Of a stretch of 64,000 nt of DNA, positions 1 to 8,999 are shown piece by piece. The position numbers and the translations under genes were made by a program. The stretch covers positions 5,456,501 through 5,520,500 of the forward strand of contig JARFIW010000170.1 in NCBI GenBank assembly GCA_036346225.1, read 5' to 3'. Source of the DNA: Platerodrilus igneus. Its lineage: Eukaryota > Arthropoda > Insecta > Coleoptera > Lycidae. The notes under the pieces were generated by a model, which saw nothing but the letters and a program-made list of their open reading frames with translations, was not told where the DNA came from and searched no databases. How positions within the stretch are numbered: the first letter of the stretch is position 1; every line of letters starts with the position of its first letter.

Positions 1-2
1 CT

Positions 3-899
3 GGAATTACAAGAACTATTAAAGGTTTAGTATCCATGGAAGAATCAGAAACAAAATCTATTACACATACCGGGTGGAAGCCCGATACCATATTCCAAGA
101 TGGACGGTTTAGTTGTGCTATACCGCTAAAAACCATTTTTGGGTTTTTTGAAGATTACAAGAAAACTATCGTCAACATGCCTCAAGAGCTGATTTTAATC
201 AGATCCAAGTCGGACGTAAATTGCTACAAGTCGATTGGAAATACAGTAACGTTCAAAATACAACGTATTTCATGGGAGGTTCCGCATATAACATTAAGTG
301 ACTTTGCCAAGGCGTCGCTGCTTTCGGAAATGCAAAATCAATCATCTATAATGGTTGCATTCAGAAAATGGGAACTACACGAATTACCGTCTCTAACACA
401 ATCAAAGTCGCAAGTATGGAGAATTAAAGTATCGAACGAAACAGAGAAGGCTCGGTGGATATTACTGGCGCTGCAAAATGGGAAGTACGACAGGAAAGAA
501 GAAAATGCTACAAGCTTTACGAATGCCAATATAACCAATGTCAAAGTGTTTTTAAACTCTCAGATGTTCCCTCAAGGTCGATTAAATTTGGACTTCGAGC
601 AGAATGACTACTTGCCAGCGTACCTGTCTTATGCATCTTTTATGGAAAAATACTATCCGAACAAATCGTCAAATAAATGTTTAATGGACTACAGCAGGTT
701 TAAGGACTCCCCCGTCTTTGTAATCGACTGTCGTCATCAATTTGAAAGCATCAAGGATGCAACTGTTGATGTAAGAATGGAATTAGAAGCTTCAAGAAAT
801 TTTGAACCGTCGATGAAGGCTTATGCTTTAATTATACATGACTCTATGTTTGAATATAATCCGTTTACGGAAATTGTTAATAGATTTATTCACAATTAA
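3..899 (+). CDS. double-jelly-roll (major-capsid-like) protein, C-terminal part
   Basis: The frame is open from base 3, so the ATG at 36 is probably internal and the true start lies outside the window. About 298 codons are visible, with no stop or frameshift before the TAA at 897-899. The protein resembles the C-terminal half of the double jelly roll-like proteins found in arthropod Polinton/adintovirus-type elements: many alternating beta-prone segments, a Trp-Lys-Pro-Asp patch near the start, and a conserved charged C-terminus ending in Asn. In relatives this protein would build the capsid shell. A polyadenylation signal AATAAA lies at 921-926, so it seems to be a separate transcription unit from the ATPase gene, which has its own TATA box. 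It is the best preserved gene of copy A. Family assignment is from recall, not a search. Confidence 0.62.
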   Translation, partial: GITRTIKGLVSMEESETKSITHTGWKPDTIFQDGRFSCAIPLKTIFGFFEDYKKTIVNMPQELILIRSKSDVNCYKSIGNTVTFKIQRISWEVPHITLSDFAKASLLSEMQNQSSIMVAFRKWELHELPSLTQSKSQVWRIKVSNETEKARWILLALQNGKYDRKEENATSFTNANITNVKVFLNSQMFPQGRLNLDFEQNDYLPAYLSYASFMEKYYPNKSSNKCLMDYSRFKDSPVFVIDCRHQFESIKDATVDVRMELEASRNFEPSMKAYALIIHDSMFEYNPFTEIVNRFIHN

Positions 900-920
900 A
901 TATTTTGTATATATATTTTT

Positions 921-926
921 AATAAA
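921..926 (+). terminator. polyadenylation signal of capsid-like gene
   Basis: AATAAA 22 bp after the stop codon, in a T-rich stretch. Confidence 0.5.
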
Positions 927-1013
927 ATTGTATAAAATCTATGTTGTTTTAATATTAATAAGATTTTTTTGGTGATCCAAGACAGTTTCTCACGTACTCC
1001 GGTGTACACCTAA

Positions 1014-1093
1014 GCACACCTGTGCCCATGCACACCCCTGCGCGTGCACACCCCTGCCCATGCGCGCCCCTGCGCGTGCACACCCCTGCCCAT
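1014..1093 (+). repeat. GC-rich 16-bp tandem repeat upstream of ATPase promoter
   Basis: Five head-to-tail 16-bp units (starting at 1014, 1030, 1046, 1062 and 1078) of the form GCACACCCCTGCSCRT. Units 2 and 4 carry GCGCGT and units 1, 3 and 5 carry GCCCAT at the end. The block is strikingly GC-rich in an AT-rich window and ends 5 bp before the TATA box. It could be an upstream activating array for zinc-finger or SP/KLF-like factors binding the CACCCC core; that is inference. Confidence 0.8.
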
Positions 1094-1098
1094 GCTGG

Positions 1099-1135
1099 TA
1101 TATAAGGGAATATTATTTTCAATTTGAATCAGTTT
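1099..1135 (+). promoter_or_regulatory. TATA box plus initiator of HTH-ATPase gene
   Basis: TATATAAG at 1099-1106 and an insect-type initiator TCAGTTT at 1129-1135. The predicted +1 A (1131) is ~32 bp downstream of the TATA start, the standard spacing. The first ATG follows at 1153. Confidence 0.65.
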
Positions 1136-1152
1136 AAACTTATATTTGAAAG

Positions 1153-2021
1153 ATGTACACCAAGGAATCTTTAGAGACAGCAGTTAGTGAAATACAAAAG
1201 GGTATAAGTGTTAACTCTGCAAGTAGGTTATATGGTGTACCCAGAAGAACGTTAAGCAGGCATTTGGATCTCCGTAAACCTCAAAAGAAGAATGGTGCTC
1301 CTAGGTCGGAAAATGTGAGAGACACGGGTGATGCTATACAAGAAGTTAAAATACCTATACAGAATTATGATAACTTTGCTATTGCTAGTGCAAGAGAGGA
1401 TGGTAAACATGGTTCATTGTTCCCGTCTAACATACGAGCTATCTTCGCGGGACCATCGAGTTGTGGGAAGACTAACGCTTTAATATCTCTGATCCTGCAC
1501 GAGAATGGACTTAGATTTCAAAACGTTTATGTGTTTTCTAAAAGTTTATATCAACCGAAATACGAATTATTAAGAAACGTTTTACACCATTAAAAGAAGA
1601 AATTGGATACCATGAGTTTGAAAATTACGATGATTTGATCGAACCCAGAGATACCAAAGAAGATTCAATTATGGTTTTCGATGATATACCTGTAAACGAG
1701 CAAAGTAAAATCACTCAATTTTTCTCGTTCGGCCGACATAAAGCAATAGATTCGTTCTATCTATGTCAAACTTACGCTAGTGCCTTAAAACATAGACTCA
1801 GAGATAACGCCAATGTAATCGCATTATGGAAACAGGATGATACAAACCTTCGCCATATCTTTTCGGATCATATAAGTGGTGACATGGCATATCCGAAATT
1901 TAAAGAAATGTGTTTACAGTGTTGGGGTGACTCAAAACATAATTTTATAACTGTTGTGAAAGATTTTGATTTGGATAAGGGGCGGTATCGGAGGAATTTC
2001 GACGAGTATATAAATATTTGA
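1153..2021 (+). pseudogene. psq-type HTH fused to A32/FtsK-like packaging ATPase, frameshifted
   Basis: Residues ~5-40 form a pipsqueak-type helix-turn-helix (ISVNSASRLYGVPRRTLSRH). After a basic linker comes a P-loop ATPase domain with Walker A GPSSCGKT at residues 100-107. The first frame stops at 1591-1593. The homologous protein continues in another frame from about 1580 with Walker B IMVFDDI, a QTY sensor-like motif in SFYLCQTY, and the end at 2019-2021. The break lies in a run of T near 1578-1583 and looks like a one-base deletion. In viruses of this kind the ATPase pumps DNA into the capsid; the HTH could bring DNA binding to the same polypeptide. The gene has its own TATA/initiator and follows the capsid-like gene. 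ATPase call good; reason for the HTH fusion unknown. Confidence 0.75.
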
Positions 2022-2058
2022 CATTATTCAAAACAGCTAGTTCTCATCCAAAGTTTCA

Positions 2059-2972
2059 TGATGACGGACGTTAACAATTTTATTGCGAATAAACGCAGTC
2101 TTCATCTTATGCAGGATGCTGTACGAAAAAGTTTGTAGCGTACAAAAGGGAGACGCTACATCTCAGCAAAAATTCAAAGAGATGCACAAACAATTGATTG
2201 ATCCCTTGAAATAACCGCTTCCCAGTTGCAATCGATCACCGAAAAATTCCCACACCTACAACAAAGGTTAAAGTTGAAAACATGGACGTACCTATAAAGA
2301 AAATTAAACAACTCGTTCCAGAAGAACCGTTCCATCTTTACTATGCGGATGTGTTAGCTAGAGACGAGGACGAAAATATTGACAAATCAATTTATGGAGT
2401 AAAGTATAATGCGGAAACCGATACATGGAGTTTGTGGAAAAGTGTATTGGTAATTAACCCGGAAACTAGCGATATAACATTAAATAATGTGATATATCCA
2501 GGTACGAAGGGTTTATACAATCTGCTGGTTTACAAAGACATCAGCCCCGAAGATGACGATTTTAATTTGCATGAAGATTTGCCGAATTACTTGGAAATGA
2601 TCAAATCTGCGTCGATTTTGAGAAGAAAGTTTAACCCATTTGCGGTGCACGATTTAAGCGGATTCCCAACAAATAACAAAAGTTTAACAAATATGTGCAA
2701 AAATATCTCACCGAATTTCGGAGGAATCCGAAAGAAAACAGCCAAAGAGAAGAAAACAGTCTAAGGGATCGGGTTTAGGCTTTTCTAATCGGTTTTACAA
2801 AAGTTTAAATTCAAAGCCGGTGCAATATGTCTACTGGAATAATGTACATGAACTTGTGGATCGACTGAGATTGTTGAACGCATCCAACCGAGCTGGAAAT
2901 ACAAGCGAGGAAAACATTAACGAGATGGTGTCCATAATAGAAGAGTTGAGAGAAGAAGGTATAATACAGTGA
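2059..2972 (+). pseudogene. DUF8207-like Polinton protein, several frameshifts
   Basis: Coding similarity seems to begin at an ATG near 2059 and runs in three frames: a charged helical N-terminal part (to ~2210), a long central frame (2282-2764), and a C-terminal part 2765-2972 in another frame ending TGA 2970-2972. The central part contains the pattern of a YGV start, a GTKGLYNLL segment and a later DLPNYLEMI segment typical of the short beta-rich domain I recall as DUF8207 in arthropod mobile elements. The C-terminus holds YVYWNNVHELVDRL and an acidic tail. Copy B preserves the junction at 2764 in a single frame, which shows the shift here is a mutation. The function is not known; its place between ATPase and fibre genes suggests a virion or assembly role (inference). 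Confidence 0.6.
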
Positions 2973-3000
2973 GCTCAGCAAATAATTACACAGTTTTAAA

Positions 3001-3674
3001 ATGCCTATCGACCGCTTCGGACGTTCAGAGCGTAAAGATGCTGATATTCGGCGCGGTCCTCCAGGTCGAGGATTTGTGCTAACGTTGGATGGTGATGGGT
3101 ACGATATGCAGCAAAGAAGGTTAGTGAATTCATCAGACCCGAAAGAAGATGGTGATTGTGTTAATCAGAGGAGTACTATAGTATTCAAGTCTGGAGAAGA
3201 AACAATTAGTTTTCGTAAAAGAAGGCTAGTGGATGTAATGGACCCTAAAGAAGATAGTGATTGTGTTAATAAGAAATCTGTAATCAAGCTCGTGAATCAA
3301 GCCTTTTCATACTGTCTAAAAGTTCTGATGATATACAACGTAAAGATAAAGCCTTCAATGCAAGAAACCAGCGTATCGCAATGCTTGCTCAACCAGTTGA
3401 GCCATCTGATGCAGTTAATAAACAATATGTAAATGAAAAATTGGATAAGCTTGTATCCGACTTTAAAACGTTTATACAGTTTTTTATTAATTTGACTGCA
3501 ACTTCCGAGACAAATGAGAAGGAGCTCGGTCTTGCAATAGCATCGATTTACGAGGCGTCACCAGCAGCTATAAAAAACAAATACTACAAACCAAAGCTTC
3601 AGTTTATGTCAAAGGTGCAATTGGATAAAGATAACCCTATTAGTTTAGCAACAGTGTTAAGCAAAAATGAGTAA
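3001..3674 (+). pseudogene. phage-tail-fibre-like repeat protein, one frameshift
   Basis: Begins MPIDRFGRSERKD. The middle is three degenerate repeats built on the pattern RRLV....P.E.DCVN(K/Q)(K/R)S, ending in the classical form QPVEPSDAVNKQYV around 3390-3430. That P....DAVNK.YV motif is characteristic of bacteriophage and some eukaryotic virus tail fibres, where it precedes a trimeric shaft. A helical C-terminal part follows (to TAA 3672-3674). The frame changes between ~3320 and 3380 relative to copy B. The stop overlaps the next gene's ATG (ATGAGTAA at 3667-3674), suggesting coupled or ancestral polycistronic arrangement. Likely a spike or fibre protein for attachment; inferred from the motif and neighbours. 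Confidence 0.6.
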
Positions 3675-4591
3675 AGAAATCATCGTTAAGGAATTATTTA
3701 AACCTGCAAGAAAAAATTTTCAGCGTCGTCATACAAATCTGAAACATGTGAAACGCGATCTTATCCAATCGGACTTGTGCGAAATCAGCCTTACTCTCGT
3801 GTGAACAATAGGTACAGATATATTCTAATAGCGGTGGACTGTTTCACAAAATATGCTTTAGCTGAACCTTTAAAAAATAAAACTGGATCAGAAGTTACAA
3901 ATGCTATGAAAAAAATATTGGACAAAATGCTGCAAGGAGAAAATAACTTAAAAATCAATCTACAAACGGATTTTGGGAAAGAGTACTACAACCGCTGTTT
4001 TAAAAATCTTATGCAAAAATATAAGATAAACCATTACTCTACGTATTCCGCAATCAAAGCTAGCATGGTCGAGCGGTTGATTAGAACAATCAAAAACAAA
4101 TTGTACAGAAGATTTTACTTGCAAGGCAGTCATAAATGGGTGAATATTTTGCCTAAGGTTATGGAAGAATACAATAATACACCGCATCGGGCTATTAACA
4201 TGACACCTATGGAAGCAGAAGAACATCCGGAAAGAATAAAACTTTACACCGCTAACAGCGTTTCTAAAAGTTACATGAAGTTGTATAAGGTTGGAGACAT
4301 TGTGCGTATATCAAAATATAAAGCAGTATTCGATCGAGGATTTCACCCAAACTGGAGTACAGAACTATTCAAAATTGTTAAAGTACAAAAACGAGACCGA
4401 CAACCTATCTGCTACAAGATTTGGAAGGTCGGCCAATTCTAGGTGCTTTTACGGCGATGAAATTCAGCTCACAGCAGCACCCGACACGTACTTAGTGGAA
4501 AAGTTTTACGGAAACGGAAGCACGGGCGCGAATTATTAGTGTCGTGGTTGGGGATGGTAAAAGTTGGATTAAGAAAACAGACTTGCTTTAG
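3667..4591 (+). pseudogene. Polinton retroviral-type integrase (rve), frameshifted
   Basis: DDE-type integrase core: first Asp in IAVDCFTKYALAEP, second in QTDFGKEYYN, Glu in MVERLIRTIK, then YNNTPH and a C-terminal SH3/chromo-like part (DRGFHPNWSTELFKI, FYGDEIQL). The start ATG at 3667 overlaps the fibre stop. Shifts occur near 3785 (before PYSRVNN), near 4430-4440 and near 4500, judged against copy B, so the enzyme is inactive here. In its family it inserts the element with 6-bp target duplications, which agrees with the TACATT duplication of copy B. The TAG stop at 4589-4591 matches the end of copy B. Confidence 0.85.
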
Positions 4592-4713
4592 TATCATCCA
4601 GATAATTACCTGGATGAAAAAATCATAAAAGGAGGGAGTAAAGTCCCTTAACTGGATATATGGGAGAGATTTGCTTAGAACCCCATTCCCATCTGTGATT
4701 TGAAGCAGGAAGC
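4592..4713. other. short intergenic gap between integrase and nuclease-like gene
   Basis: Only ~120 bp separate the two genes here, whereas copy B has ~1.8 kb. This shows that the extra sequence in copy B is a later insertion. Confidence 0.7.
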
Positions 4714-5186
4714 ATGTGTTTCATAATCGATTTACAAGGATATCAATACAAAACTAGTGATTTCTATTGCAAGGAGATTGCCATTTTGGATGTAGCGAAT
4801 AATGTAATATGGCATGAGATACTGGACATGGCTGTGGAGTATAACACCCTAAGTGATGATTTCAAAAGCAAGTTCAGTGGTTAAAGCAAAGAATCCATGG
4901 GCTTAGCTGGGATGGACAGTCCACAAGTGGATATACAAATGTAGGTGATTTGCTGAAAGAAGTCATACCACCCAATGCTACAATCTATGTTAAAGGCGAA
5001 CAGAAAAGACAGTTACTGTCAAAATGTTTATCAAACAACATTTTAAACATGGAGAGTGTTTTCTCACTTCCAAGGCTCAAAGAATTAAGAAGATTCGGTA
5101 ATAAGTACAATCACTGTTTAAACCATTGTTTGAATAATTTAAGCTGTTCTAAAGAAAACGTATTGTTATTGAGGTCTTTTTGTTAA
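4714..5186 (+). pseudogene. small conserved nuclease-like protein, one frameshift
   Basis: ATG at 4714, about 157 codons, one shift near 4875 (frame 1 ends at an early TAA ~4880; frame 2 continues to 5186). Shared with copy B: an N-terminal (I/L)(D/E)-Q-G beta strand (IIDLQGYQYK), KEIAILDV, WHEIL, YVKGxQKR and a C-terminal C/H-rich block (HCLNHCLNN) before ENVLLL. The layout (acidic first strand, YVKG..KR, late C..H..C) resembles an RNase H/DEDD-exonuclease fold that has lost or changed some catalytic residues; this is a guess from pattern. It is always next to the integrase in this window and may act in processing element DNA. Confidence 0.5.
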
Positions 5187-5200
5187 TGTATGAAATTTTT

Positions 5201-5206
5201 AATAAA
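5201..5206 (+). terminator. polyadenylation signal after nuclease-like gene
   Basis: AATAAA 15 bp after the stop at 5184-5186. Confidence 0.5.
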
Positions 5207-5210
5207 ATAT

Positions 5211-6540
5211 TTTGTCAGAATTGTTTTTTATTCTAGCAAAAGCATACCTTTAAAATTTGGAAAAGTATATCTGTAAAACAGCGCATTACTTTGGAAAAAT
5301 TAATGTTTTAAAATACAAATAAGAACCAATAACAGAATACATAATAATTGGTGTTTGCAAATAAATTCAGTTCTACTTTAATAAAAAAAAATGTAAACTT
5401 ACCTTAAATCTTCCTTCAAAACTTTCCACAAAAAGAACTACGCGAAACGATGGTTTAAAATTTCGACGGGCTTTACACAAAAGCGTGCGAAACTAATAGA
5501 ATTCTACTAACCAGGCTGCGTTATATACGTTTTGAATCCGTTAATTATACTACTAAATGAGGTTTGTATTTTCCGTAAATATGTGCTGGTTACCTTGTGT
5601 AAATCCTCGGCAATTATATTTCGATTTCAAATGCACAAACATAATTAATAGAAACTCAAGAAAAGAAATTATAAACAGCTTTTCATGATCGTTAAGAACT
5701 TAAAATATTTGCTGGATTACAAATAAATACAAATGAATTAAGGCTACGTTGAAGTTTCCGGAATTTGCGTTATAATGCTTCTACCGCGTCACGTAAGATG
5801 ATTTAGGTAATAAGACCCATTTACTTTCACTCTAATTATTATTGAACAGTACTTAATCTGGTTTATTACATTTTTGTTAATTCTGGAATTTAGGTAGTTA
5901 ATGATGTCATACACAAAATTAACATGACTGGTATCTAGCGAAAGTTGTAGAATCATTTTCAATTACGAATGCATTCTTCTTTCATTACAGGAGAAATTCC
6001 ATAGATTTCATACCATTATTAACCACGCGATCCTTACACCAAAAGTCGACCTTGCCATTTCTACATTATTGTTAAGCATGCATTGGAATTTTTGGATGCG
6101 GTAATTTCTTGTTTAAAGTAACTTAGTTAAATAAAGTGTAATTTAAAATTCATAAATGATTGTATAGTCAGTTATTGCAATTGAAAACACATTCAGGGAA
6201 TAATTTATTTGCTCTATATATTTTACAGTAGCGTTTCCGGACAAAACTTTCTGCTTTTAATTAATTAAAAGCATGCAAGTTTCTGGCATATATTCCTAAA
6301 TAGAAAATAAGTAGTTGATGTACCGTTGAATGGAGTTCATCCTTGTTTACACAAATATCAGATCCTGCGAACTAGCGTCTTTGTTAATATTATTTAAAAA
6401 AATCAATACGTTAGATGGATAAGGTGTTCAGTGGTAGCTATTTTATCAATAAATTTTATTTAATATGTTTAGTTTTTTATTTTCAACACCAAAATTCTAA
6501 GGTTCACAAAACAATTTCTACAACCGGTTTTAAGACGTTG
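5211..6540. other. AT-rich intergenic DNA, nothing recognised
   Basis: No open frame with recognisable content. It probably includes the unseen right end of copy A. Confidence 0.5.
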
Positions 6541-6559
6541 AAAAAGAGCGAACCGCGGA

Positions 6560-7200
6560 GATCTGAAAATTAGAAATAAAAAGATTCGGGTAGCTGAGAA
6601 AAATCTAATATTAATTGATACCAAACAAGATAGGTTTATCTCGAAAGATGCATTGGCTAGACGAGGAAAACTATTTGTTAGTATTGCTTATAGAGCAAAG
6701 GCGAAATTTAAAGGTTTGAGAGCTTAAAGTATAACTTTGCAGGGCGTGGTCCGATTTCAAATCTGTTTGCAGATTCGGATTCTGCATAAAATTCTAAGCT
6801 AACAAGATGTATCGCATGACTAAAAAAATTTATGCGGACGGTTAGAAATCGGTCTTGGTAAGAAATCTTAAAATTAGGGTAGCTCCCTGGGGGATGATGC
6901 TATATAAAAAATTCCTAGAAATTCGGGTAGCTGAGAAAATTCTAATATTAATCGATACCAAACAAGATAGGTTTATCTCGAAAGATAAAAAAATGGCTAG
7001 TCGAAGAAAACTATTTGGTCCAGAATGTTAGCGGTAAAAAAAAATCTTAAAAATAGGTTTATCTCGTGTGTGGAAATGAGGATGCTCATTTATCTCAAAA
7101 GATGAAAAATTTAAGATATTTATCTCGAAAGATGAAAAATGGTTAGTCGAAGAAAACTTTTTGGTCCAGATGTGTGTGGAAATGTGGATGCTGGTGGAAA
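6560..7200 (+). repeat. imperfect duplicated block (about 110 bp, three copies)
   Basis: A block with GATTCGGGTAGCTGAG, then GATACCAAACAAGATAGG, then TTTATCTCGAAAGAT and GAAGAAAACTATTTGG-like sequence occurs at ~6568-6700 and again at ~6908-7022; the last part recurs at ~7075-7170. Spacing between the first two copies is ~340 bp. GATG-rich text at 7170-7205 is also repetitive. Not recognised as a known element. Confidence 0.6.
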
Positions 7201-7210
7201 TGTGGTGCTG

Positions 7211-7666
7211 GTTTTCTTGAAAATGGTCTACTATTAGGATTCAGATATTCCAAGAAAGCTTATACTTTATATGCTGAGGCCCAAAAAGTGTCCTCAAATT
7301 ATGCGATGTTACGTTACGATGTTATATTTTCAGATATAGTCCAATAAAGTCGCTTCGAAGAGAGGTTCCATAGTTCCAAGTAAGTCAAATATTGTAGATT
7401 AATATAGTGTATTGCTTATCTCGTTGACACTATTGTATTTTAGAGGGGTTTCCGCGTTTTCCTTTGGGACAATTTCCTATGTTCAGTTACTAATTACATG
7501 CGGCGACGCTATCCTTTTTTTTGAGCTTTTATCCTGGGCTCATTTACATCCACATGAAATACTCACTAAAATTTTAAATCAATTTTCTAATTATTCTATC
7601 AACTTTTCGTTAAACCTTTCTTCCTTTTTCACGCAAACCTAATATTTTTATGCGCGATAAAATATT
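7211..7666. other. flank into which copy B inserted
   Basis: No gene. The stretch near 7545-7585 (CATCCACATGAAATACTCAC) resembles ~54372-54412, so the target may itself be an old dispersed repeat. The hydrophobic frame at 7412-7642 has no recognisable content. Confidence 0.35.
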
Positions 7667-7672
7667 TACATT
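7667..7672 (+). repeat. left target-site duplication of copy B
   Basis: TACATT directly outside the left terminal repeat; an identical TACATT follows the right terminal repeat at 13151-13156. Six base pairs is the length known for Polintons. Confidence 0.7.
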
Positions 7673-8064
7673 CGTAGACGCTTTGTGAGAGTTGAGGCAG
7701 GAGGCAGCTCCTGGCTCCTCCACCTTCACATCCCTCCACATTCCTTCACATCCCTCCACTACCCTCCACATCCCTCCACAACCCTCCACATCCTTCCACA
7801 TCACTCCACATCCCTTCACATTCCTCCACATTCCTCTTGAGAGTTGAGGCAGGAGGCAGCTCCTTGGCTCCCACTAATCGTTTCTTAATGGGTTACTCAT
7901 TAAAAACCCATTAGCACTAATCGCTTTTTAATGGGATTCCTCACTAAATAACCATTAGCACTAATCGCTGCATCACATACATCCCTCCACATCCCTCCAC
8001 ATCTTCCACATTCCTCCACATCCTTCCACATCCCTCTACATCCTCCACATAACTTTCACATATT
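7673..8064 (+). repeat. left terminal inverted repeat with 10-bp minisatellite
   Basis: Starts CGTAGACGCTTTGTGAGAG, continues with a GC-rich block containing GGCAGGAGGCAGCTCCTGG, then runs of the decamer ACATCCCTCC, and ends near CATAACTTTCACATA. It is the reverse complement of 12996-13150. The left arm is longer because the GAGAGTTGAGGCAGGAGGC block is duplicated at ~7837 and followed by two copies of an ATCGxTTxTTAATGGG unit (7880-7970). Confidence 0.8.
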
Positions 8065-8177
8065 GTTGATGACTTACTAAGTAAGTTTAGGAATTCTCCA
8101 AACAATTCTAACAACTAGTTTTAGCCTGTTTAATTAGGTGAACGTGAAAAACAATTAATTAATACTTTCTAGAGGTG

Positions 8178-8297
8178 TATAAATACGAAGAAAACTGGTG
8201 TTAAATTTGTTTTAATTTACTTGTGAATAAAATCGTTCATTGTGTAGCATTTCAAGTATTCAGTGTTAGCAAATTTTCAACGTTCAACCAGGTAAGT
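8178..8297 (+). promoter_or_regulatory. orphan promoter and first exon with splice donor
   Basis: TATAAATA at 8178-8185, an initiator-like TCAGT at 8260-8264 and a consensus splice donor CAG|GTAAGT at 8289-8297. It points inward from the left end on the plus strand, opposite to the other genes. The next plus-strand exon is missing; the minus-strand nuclease gene follows directly. In Polintons a gene set on the other strand often starts from this side, so this is likely the remnant of a deleted gene. Confidence 0.4.
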
Positions 8298-8480
8298 ACA
8301 ATAATTTTTTATTGTAAAACTTATATGTAAAAGTGTTGTGTGAATGAGACCATTTTTTAACAAAAATTCCTTCAAAACAAAAGAAATTAGTTTGCTTCCT
8401 AGCATTTCCCACCTGCTTGTTTATTACCAATATTCATATTTTTATAGAATTTTATATAATAAAACCAAGTAGTTAAAAAA

Positions 8481-8486
8481 TTTATT
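8481..8486 (-). terminator. polyadenylation signal of copy B nuclease-like gene
   Basis: AATAAA on the minus strand, 14 bp after the stop at 8500. Confidence 0.45.
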
Positions 8487-8499
8487 ACACTTAAATATA

Positions 8500-8971
8500 T
8501 CACAATGCATTCTGAATAAGTAAAACATTCTGTTTGACGTATGCTAAATGGTTATCTATATGCATAAGACAATGACCAAATCCTCCACGGTCCATTCTTA
8601 ACGTTTTCAAATTCGAAACGTTGAATTCTTCAATATTTTCAATATGGTTATGCTGTAAATATCTGGATACAATATTTCGTTTTTGTAAGCCCTTCACGTA
8701 CACTGTGGCACTTGGCGGGATTATCTTTTCTAAATATGAAGTTAAGTGCAATGACGACAGCCCACTGGTTTTCCCAATTAAGTCTATGCAGATTTTTTAG
8801 GAGCCATGCGTTATGTTTCATGAAATTTTCGTTCAAGTGGGTGGATTCCAAAGGCAGAACCAATATTTCGTGCCACAATTTATTATTTTTCACATCCAAA
8901 ATAGCTATTTCCTTTATAAAGAGCTGACTGCTTTTGAATTGAAAACCTTGAATTTCCAGGATGTAAGACAT
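8500..8971 (-). pseudogene. small nuclease-like protein, copy B, one frameshift
   Basis: Starts MSYILEIQGFQFKSS at 8971 and shifts frame near 8745 after the NLHRLNWENQW segment. It ends in a YVKGLQKR...HCLMHIDNH...NVLL block at 8500. Domain order and length match the copy A gene (4714-5186), including the acidic first strand (LEIQG) and C/H-rich C-terminus. Both copies are broken at nearly the same place, but the exact positions differ, so the breaks are independent. Function as for copy A: possible RNase H/DEDD-like nuclease, unproven. Confidence 0.5.
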
Positions 8972-8999
8972 AGTGCTGCGTTCTTGTCGATGGTTGTGT

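Larger units (their letters stand above)
1..5210 (+). mobile_element. Polinton/Maverick-like element, copy A (left part outside window)
   Basis: A row of six same-strand genes with viral-type products: capsid-like, HTH plus packaging ATPase, DUF8207-like, fibre-like, integrase and nuclease-like. The first gene is already open at the left edge, so the element continues leftwards. The same gene order occurs inverted in copy B (7673-13150), where element ends can be seen. Most genes of copy A carry single-base frameshifts, so it is a decayed insertion. No right terminal repeat resembling that of copy B was found downstream of the last gene, so the right boundary is only the polyadenylation signal near 5201. 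No protein-primed DNA polymerase is visible. Assignment to Polintons/adintovirus-like elements rests on the combination of capsid-like protein, A32-like ATPase and retroviral-type integrase. Confidence 0.75.

Noticed and set aside
1575..1635. Programmed frameshift in the ATPase gene
   Set aside because: No clear slippery site or downstream structure; a one-base loss in a T run explains it, and other genes of copy A are also frameshifted.
7412..7642. 76-codon hydrophobic frame left of copy B
   Set aside because: Composition-driven; part resembles noncoding sequence near 54.4 kb.
5211..7672. Right terminal repeat of copy A
   Set aside because: No sequence like the copy B right end in this orientation could be found; the boundary stays unknown.
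7610..7831. Frame rich in Trp-Arg-Asp-Val repeats (and its partner at 13001-13321)
   Set aside because: It is a translation of the decamer minisatellite in the terminal inverted repeats.
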